This document shows positions 58,689 through 64,000 of a stretch of 64,000 nucleotides of DNA, piece after piece. Source of the DNA: Ptychodera flava (taxonomy: Eukaryota > Hemichordata > Enteropneusta > Ptychoderidae); contig NC_091928.1 in the NCBI RefSeq assembly GCF_041260155.1, forward strand, positions 35,622,388 to 35,686,387, read 5' to 3'. The position numbers were made by a program, and so were the translations under genes. The notes under the pieces are model-generated. The model did not search any database, had not been told where the DNA came from, and saw only the letters and a list, made by a program, of their open reading frames with translations. The first letter of the stretch is position 1. Every line of letters begins with the position of its first letter.

Positions 58689-61600
58689 AAATTGAGCAGG
58701 AGCCTGCGACTGTTTGCCAATATTTCTGTGTCTGCTAGCTCATTGCACTTAAATGTTACAAAGTATCGAAAAGGGCATTCGTTGTACAGTAATTTAGCCT
58801 ACTGAACGAGCGCAACCTTGTGAAAAGAAATCGTTGGATAGCAAAGTCAGTGTGTATCGCAGACTATTCAGGTGCATGGGGTATAAGATCTATAGGGAAA
58901 TATCCAAGATGCTGATTTATAAGTACTCAAGGACTGTTCGGAAAATTCGGAGTAACTCGCCCGGACAATACTGTCTTAACATATTATATTCCTGCTGAAT
59001 TCGGCGATTTATAGATATTAAGTCTTTTGTTTGTGTTAGATTGGGTGAATTCCTCAGATTGAATTGAATATAGTTCTTTTACCGGTTCCATGATGCAGTG
59101 CGCGCTAGGGTATACAACGTGTATGTTACTTGTAAACTTTAGCCGACAAGGTTACCGCAGGGTATGTTAGTCATAGAACACTATGGCAGGCTACACCTTA
59201 CCCTGACCTCTATTGTCGTCGCCGATGGATACAAAATACATGAGGCATTTTTTGTAATGCAAATTGTGTCATTCTTGTATAACAATTCGTACTACAACAC
59301 AAAATCTATATGTTTTTGTTATTTTGAGTGTGTAGAGGTTTTCGATACAGTTATAGCAATTGCATTGTGAGATAATCGTAAAAGCTCTACTGAATGAATA
59401 CTACTGTTTTTAAGTCCATTCTATTTATTTTAAAGTGAAAGATATTTCTGAAAATGTTGACATTCCAAGGTCACGCCCTTTCACCCACTGTCTCAGTGCG
59501 ATGGCAGATTGAATTTTGCAGTTTAGATAGTACATGTATGCTGTAGTGATAAGCATATCTAGTCGATATAATTTTGATAGGGAAGTTGTTTAGAGGGAAC
59601 TGTTTATTTTAGGTTCATAAGAATTATATTTCAACAATGTGATAAGAAAGAGGGTCATAAGTATAAAGTTATTCATTTAGGCCTGAGTCAATATATCTTT
59701 TGACATTTTTGCTAAATTGTTTTAGCTAAAAAAAAGACAACAAGACGGTATTGCTGAAGGTAATGAGGTCTTTGGTCGAGTTGGCAAAAGTTGACAGTGA
59801 TCGACTGCACAAATTTTGTGTTTGTAATTGCACAGTGGCTGTTGCATTGACTGTGCAAATGACAAAACATAAAAATGTCTCATTAAGCATTTCTTAAAAT
59901 GAACTCATCACATTCTCAGATGAGCGTTTTTTCTTGATGCTGTATGGTGTACAAGTACCTTGCATTATTGCCAAGTCTAAATTAACAGCTCAATAGCCAG
60001 CTTGTCAAAGTATTCCCTATTTGTTTTAGCACCACAATTTACGTCCATGCAGACAAAAATTCACTTGTTAAGAATTACCTTACTAACTCAAAATACAATG
60101 AAACTTGGCAATCAGAATGACATTCACACATAATGTTTACAGTTACTGATAATGGAATGTCACATTCCCGAGACAGTTTTTCGATTGCAAATAAAGAAAA
60201 AGAAAGGCTTACGCTTCTTGTCTAGATCGACGATGAGAAACATAATAGTTTCTCTGAAATACAGCCCCAGTGGCTATTGGTTGAACCTCTCTATCGGGAC
60301 AAAGTCTACATCAGGCTGTCCAAGTAAATCTATTTTTTACTGCAACAGCTGACAATAATATTTAGAAAAAAGTAAATCAAGAACACCTAAACCTAATTGA
60401 ACATTTTATTTTACATGGTCCAAATTGGTGCACAGACCAAAGACAGTGTGAAAATAGTCTTTAGTATAGTATTCCTTTATTGTAACAATCTATAGTTACA
60501 GAAACTGTCACATTAATTAAACACTAATTACAAATCACGATCAAAAACAGCTTTAAGATTTGATCCATGTGCTATTTTTTCACAGAAAGATCGATTAGCT
60601 TTTTGAATGACTCAATAACACAACATGAGTAGCAAAACGTCAATACATCAACTTTGCAAGCAGCGTACTTTATAAGAATATCTAAGTAAAACTCAAATAC
60701 AATATATGCAATCCTGGTATACTTTTAAAATTAAGATAAATACACTTTATAAGGATGTTAAAGAATGCCGTTGGTTATAAAAAAAGACGCTGACCTGACA
60801 CAATCAATCCCTCTAGAGTTTTGTCTGCCTAGTTTTATTGAATTGCTGTCCTGCTTTGAAATTCTGATCTTCTGTCTATCTTCTAATCTAGATCACTCAA
60901 GTACTTGAGGATGTCTCCCAAGTGATACAGACAAAATAATCAATATCAATTGGTCATGATAACAAGATATTTAACATACTATCAGACATAGCTACTGGCA
61001 TGTCTACATTTCATAACAGAGAAGTAGGAGTTAAAGATCAATTGAAACATGTGAATTTTCCATTCTCTCACAAATACATGCCTGTCATGATCTACTGATC
61101 TATACGGATGTAGATTTGGCTTTCGTTCAAATATTCCTTCTTATTGTCTTCTGGCATTAAAACGGTCAAAGTATTTGACCAAAGTCCTGATAAATTTCAG
61201 TCTTGACTTATGTCAATCAAAACAGAAAATCCCTTTGGCATTTGCCAAACTGAGTGCGAGAACCTTGAGATAAAGAAAACCATTTCCAATCTTGCAACCA
61301 ATCCTATCATTATTTTCATTACACTAGCTATGAAAAGTGGCTTGCTTTAGAAGTAACAACCCACATTCGGAATGTAACCGTCAATTTTCAAAATTTAAGG
61401 TTTTTTTTAAATTTAGTGTCAACTATTATTTTTTGCTTTAATCAATGACAAATAAGCTTGTCAACAAAGTCTGTGTGTATTGCAGCCTGTATTATTTTAT
61501 TTTTCATCCTTTCAAATGGAGAAAGTAGACTCTTTTACACACATAAGAGAGGAATACTTAACATTCATGTAAAGACACGTCAGAATTTATTCCCGACAAC

Positions 61601-62865
61601 TTGAGGTCTGATAACATACATTGTATTTATCACAATCATATCATAATAGCTCCTTCTCGGTACGCACACATGTTGATGGTGTTTACCTATGCAGCATGCT
61701 TGACCTTTATCTCAGAAAACATTTTTTTCGGTGCGGTGCACCCCTTGCCAATTATTGCCAAAGCGTCGAGTAACTCTAACATAAGCAATTGATGTAATCT
61801 GTGTCTCTCAGAAAAGATACACGTAATCAATGCTGATCAATTTACGCTGTTAAACAAACGTTCATTATTGGTTTCAAAATGCCGCCACCAAAACAAATAT
61901 TATGTATCGAATTTAAATACGATCTGAAAACACAGAATAATGGTCCGTCCCAACAATATAAATGAGAGCGAAGACCGAAGTTACAGTTCACTGATCGTGG
62001 TACATGTAGATGGGTTTTGGATAACGATATTTCTAAGATACGCCTCTTCGTCACAGGTGCTGATTGCCAGCATGTCTCAAGCTCGCTGAGCTGAAACCGA
62101 CTAGTGGACATCTGCACGAGCTATCAAATCTCAAAGATATTCAAATACACAATGTTTAAGTATTTTTGTTGTACAAACTTACATATGGTAGATGTTTCTG
62201 AAAGAAGGAAAATCCCCTCAAGCCTATATACAGAATGAAGCGCACGACAGTCAACAGTTCTAGAGACTGACGTATGTTACGACAGAAAAAGTGGTGAAGT
62301 CAACGATTTTCTCTAACATAAATTTATAAAAACTATTAACTAAATCAAGTAAAAACTGTAAAAATTTACAGGCTACTTATCTCAGCTGGGACAGCACAAA
62401 AACTCCTAAAATAATATCCAGGGAGTTGAGTGTAGACAGGCACACTAATGGGTGAGGAAGTCCTTTGGTTTGCAGACCTGATGTAGACCCGGATCGTGCA
62501 GAGTTGACAGTGAGTATTAAGGTCTTGAAAAGTCCCAAAAGTCTTGAAGTAAACACTGAAGTAATCCCGAAAGTCTAGCTGAAAGTCTCTACCGTCCCGT
62601 GTTTGTACTAAAAGGAGCTTCATCCAGAAAATTCTAGAATTTCTATTGATATGCTAAACTATATTCACTTGTAGTTAACATGACCTTCAAGAAAGTTAAA
62701 AACTGAACTTATTAAACTCAGGGCCATGGAGACGACTAGCCTCATCGCACGATATAACCTTCAGATTGTTCTAGACTAATTAAACGTAGGTCATGGGTGG
62801 GGTAGAATGACTTAAATTATTCAAACTTGCCATTAAATTTAGTAAGCTATGCTTGAAATGTTTTT
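58689..62865. other. Intergenic, no gene recognised
   Basis: Only short frames without domains. 62130-62275 is homologous to 43050-43192 and is the 3' flank of E and F. The part 59000-62000 is AT-rich and single-copy within this window. Confidence 0.5.
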
Positions 62866-62873
62866 GCAATAGT

Positions 62874-64000
62874 CTACATCCCGAGCATCTCTCTAGCCTT
62901 TGCTTCAAGTTCTTTGATAAGTACTTTACCCGTCGGGCCACTCGGAAAGAAGTCAAAGAACAAAACGTACTTTGGCACATGAAATTCTGGCAAAAATCGA
63001 CGCACAAACTGTAAAAGTTCATCTACCGTGACCTCTTCTCCTTTCTCAAGACAAACACATGCACATACTTCTTCTATGAAGCGATTGTCTGGTACACCAA
63101 TAGTCCGTGATAGTTTAACTTTTGGATGTCTGACAAGAACTTGGTCGACTTCAACAGGATGAATATTTCTTGCGCCTTTAATGATAATGTCTCTCTTTCG
63201 GCCAACGATGTCAAGGCAGCCATCTTCTTCCAGTTTACAAATGTCACCTGTATGAAACCAGCCGCATTCATCTACGGCTGATTTTGTTTGTTCTTTATCG
63301 TTCTCATATCTTAGCATTGTGTACGGTGACCGGGCACATAGTTCACCAAACGTACCACGTGGTACAATGTTACCACTGTCATTAATTATCTTGACTTCAA
63401 AATGATCTATAGGATATCCAATTTTCCCGAATTTCTCAGGGTTGTTGTTGTGAGTTACAAACCCCAATTCTGAAGCTCCCAGTATTGTGTAAATATTCAA
63501 GCTTAACTCCTTTCTAGCCCTTCCCAAAGTTTCAGCTGGAGCGAAGTTGCCAGTTGTGAAGACGTATTTCAGACAACTCTGCTTGAGCTTGTCCGCATCA
63601 GCATACCTAAGAAAGTCTAAGACAAATGTGTATGATACAGCAGCTACCGTAACACATTCTTCCTTGATAAAATTTACAAGGCTTTCCGTGTCAGATTTTG
63701 AATCTGGCACTAAAACTGTGAAACCATGACTCACGCCCGCAACCAAGGACATTCCCACACTTCCATGCGAGAACATGCTCATTGCCATATAGCATATGTC
63801 AGTTCCCAATATTTGTGCCAAGTGTCGACTGTATACATGTACATTTTCAAGAGAGCATCGGTGCGATCTCACCACCACCTTTGGTAAGCCTGTACTGCCA
63901 GATGTAGTTATCATCATCATTTCGTCATCAGGATCAACCGTTTCTCGTAATTCCCCAACTCGTCTGAAGTCTTCGTCATCTCCAATCTTCATCATTTCTT
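62874..64000 (-). CDS. ACSF2-like acyl-CoA synthetase (gene E), C-terminal two-thirds, runs off the window
   Basis: Minus strand, open from the window edge to the stop at 62874, about 373 codons seen. In order: TTSGSTGLPK (ATP loop, about 63895), GASE, FHTGD, GRKRDIIIKG followed by NIHP (most relatives have NIYP), EEVCACVCLEKGEE, and SGPTGKV with the expected catalytic lysine near the C-terminus. The frame is unbroken and the protein clearly more diverged than A-D are from each other, with substitutions spread through less critical positions. It is the best candidate in this window for a functional family member. The start lies outside. Its 3' flank is shared with F, not with A-D. Function as for A: acyl-AMP then acyl-CoA formation, probably mitochondrial. 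Confidence 0.85.
   Translation of the reverse strand, partial: EMMKIGDDEDFRRVGELRETVDPDDEMMMITTSGSTGLPKVVVRSHRCSLENVHVYSRHLAQILGTDICYMAMSMFSHGSVGMSLVAGVSHGFTVLVPDSKSDTESLVNFIKEECVTVAAVSYTFVLDFLRYADADKLKQSCLKYVFTTGNFAPAETLGRARKELSLNIYTILGASELGFVTHNNNPEKFGKIGYPIDHFEVKIINDSGNIVPRGTFGELCARSPYTMLRYENDKEQTKSAVDECGWFHTGDICKLEEDGCLDIVGRKRDIIIKGARNIHPVEVDQVLVRHPKVKLSRTIGVPDNRFIEEVCACVCLEKGEEVTVDELLQFVRRFLPEFHVPKYVLFFDFFPSGPTGKVLIKELEAKAREMLGM

Overview
The window is animal nuclear DNA: AT-rich, gene-poor, full of short inverted-repeat elements and microsatellites, with a non-LTR retrotransposon and a Penelope-like fragment. No operons, ribosome-binding sites or tRNA genes were seen. The repeat style and a multi-copy acyl-CoA synthetase family suggest a marine invertebrate, perhaps an invertebrate deuterostome such as a hemichordate or amphioxus. 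That is an impression from style, not a demonstrated assignment.

The one host gene family I recognise is an intron-poor acyl-CoA synthetase of the ACSF2 type (AMP-binding/ANL superfamily). Six members are present. Plus-strand copies are A (18378-20052, body intact), B (27900-29579, one homopolymer frameshift), C (51482-53154, three breaks) and D (55678-56942, 5'-truncated and broken). Minus-strand copies are F (43044-43864, internally deleted) and E (62874 to the window end, intact as far as visible). A-D share their 3' flanks, and A-C also share about 1 kb of 5' flank; E and F share a different 3' flank. The locus is therefore two sub-families in opposite orientation, in a birth-and-death array. 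C and F keep an ATG about 21 nt inside the main exon; A and B have lost it.

A and B lie in two copies of a segmental duplication (about 12.08-24.29 kb and 26.05-33.69 kb). Comparing them dates each insertion. Copy 1 gained a 5'-truncated CR1/Jockey-group LINE (12400-15389) and a (TG)n block plus a satellite of about 146-bp units (16345-18142). Copy 2 gained a 350-bp element with TTAA target duplications (27514-27863) and a 781-bp foldback palindrome (31535-32315), and lost about 0.94 kb of 3' flank. Empty sites are visible in the other copy.

Region by region: 1-12 kb has no convincing gene but holds several inverted-repeat elements, notably a 1.4-kb element with TAA target duplications (6148-7544) and a 212-bp MITE (9149-9360). 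12-34 kb is the duplicated block with genes A and B, separated by a Penelope-like fossil. 34-43 kb is intergenic, with a second foldback (37249-37814), a hairpin-ended repeat (39696-40276) and an inverted partial copy of the gene 3' flank. 43-46 kb holds pseudogene F and a possible short two-exon coding fragment. 46-50.7 kb is nearly featureless. 50.7-59 kb carries C and D. 59-62.8 kb is unannotated, and E runs off the right edge.

Nothing here is demonstrably a new biological system. The most useful observations are the start-codon loss in A and B, the natural pre-insertion-site experiment between the two duplicates, and two foldback elements with the same unusual terminus.
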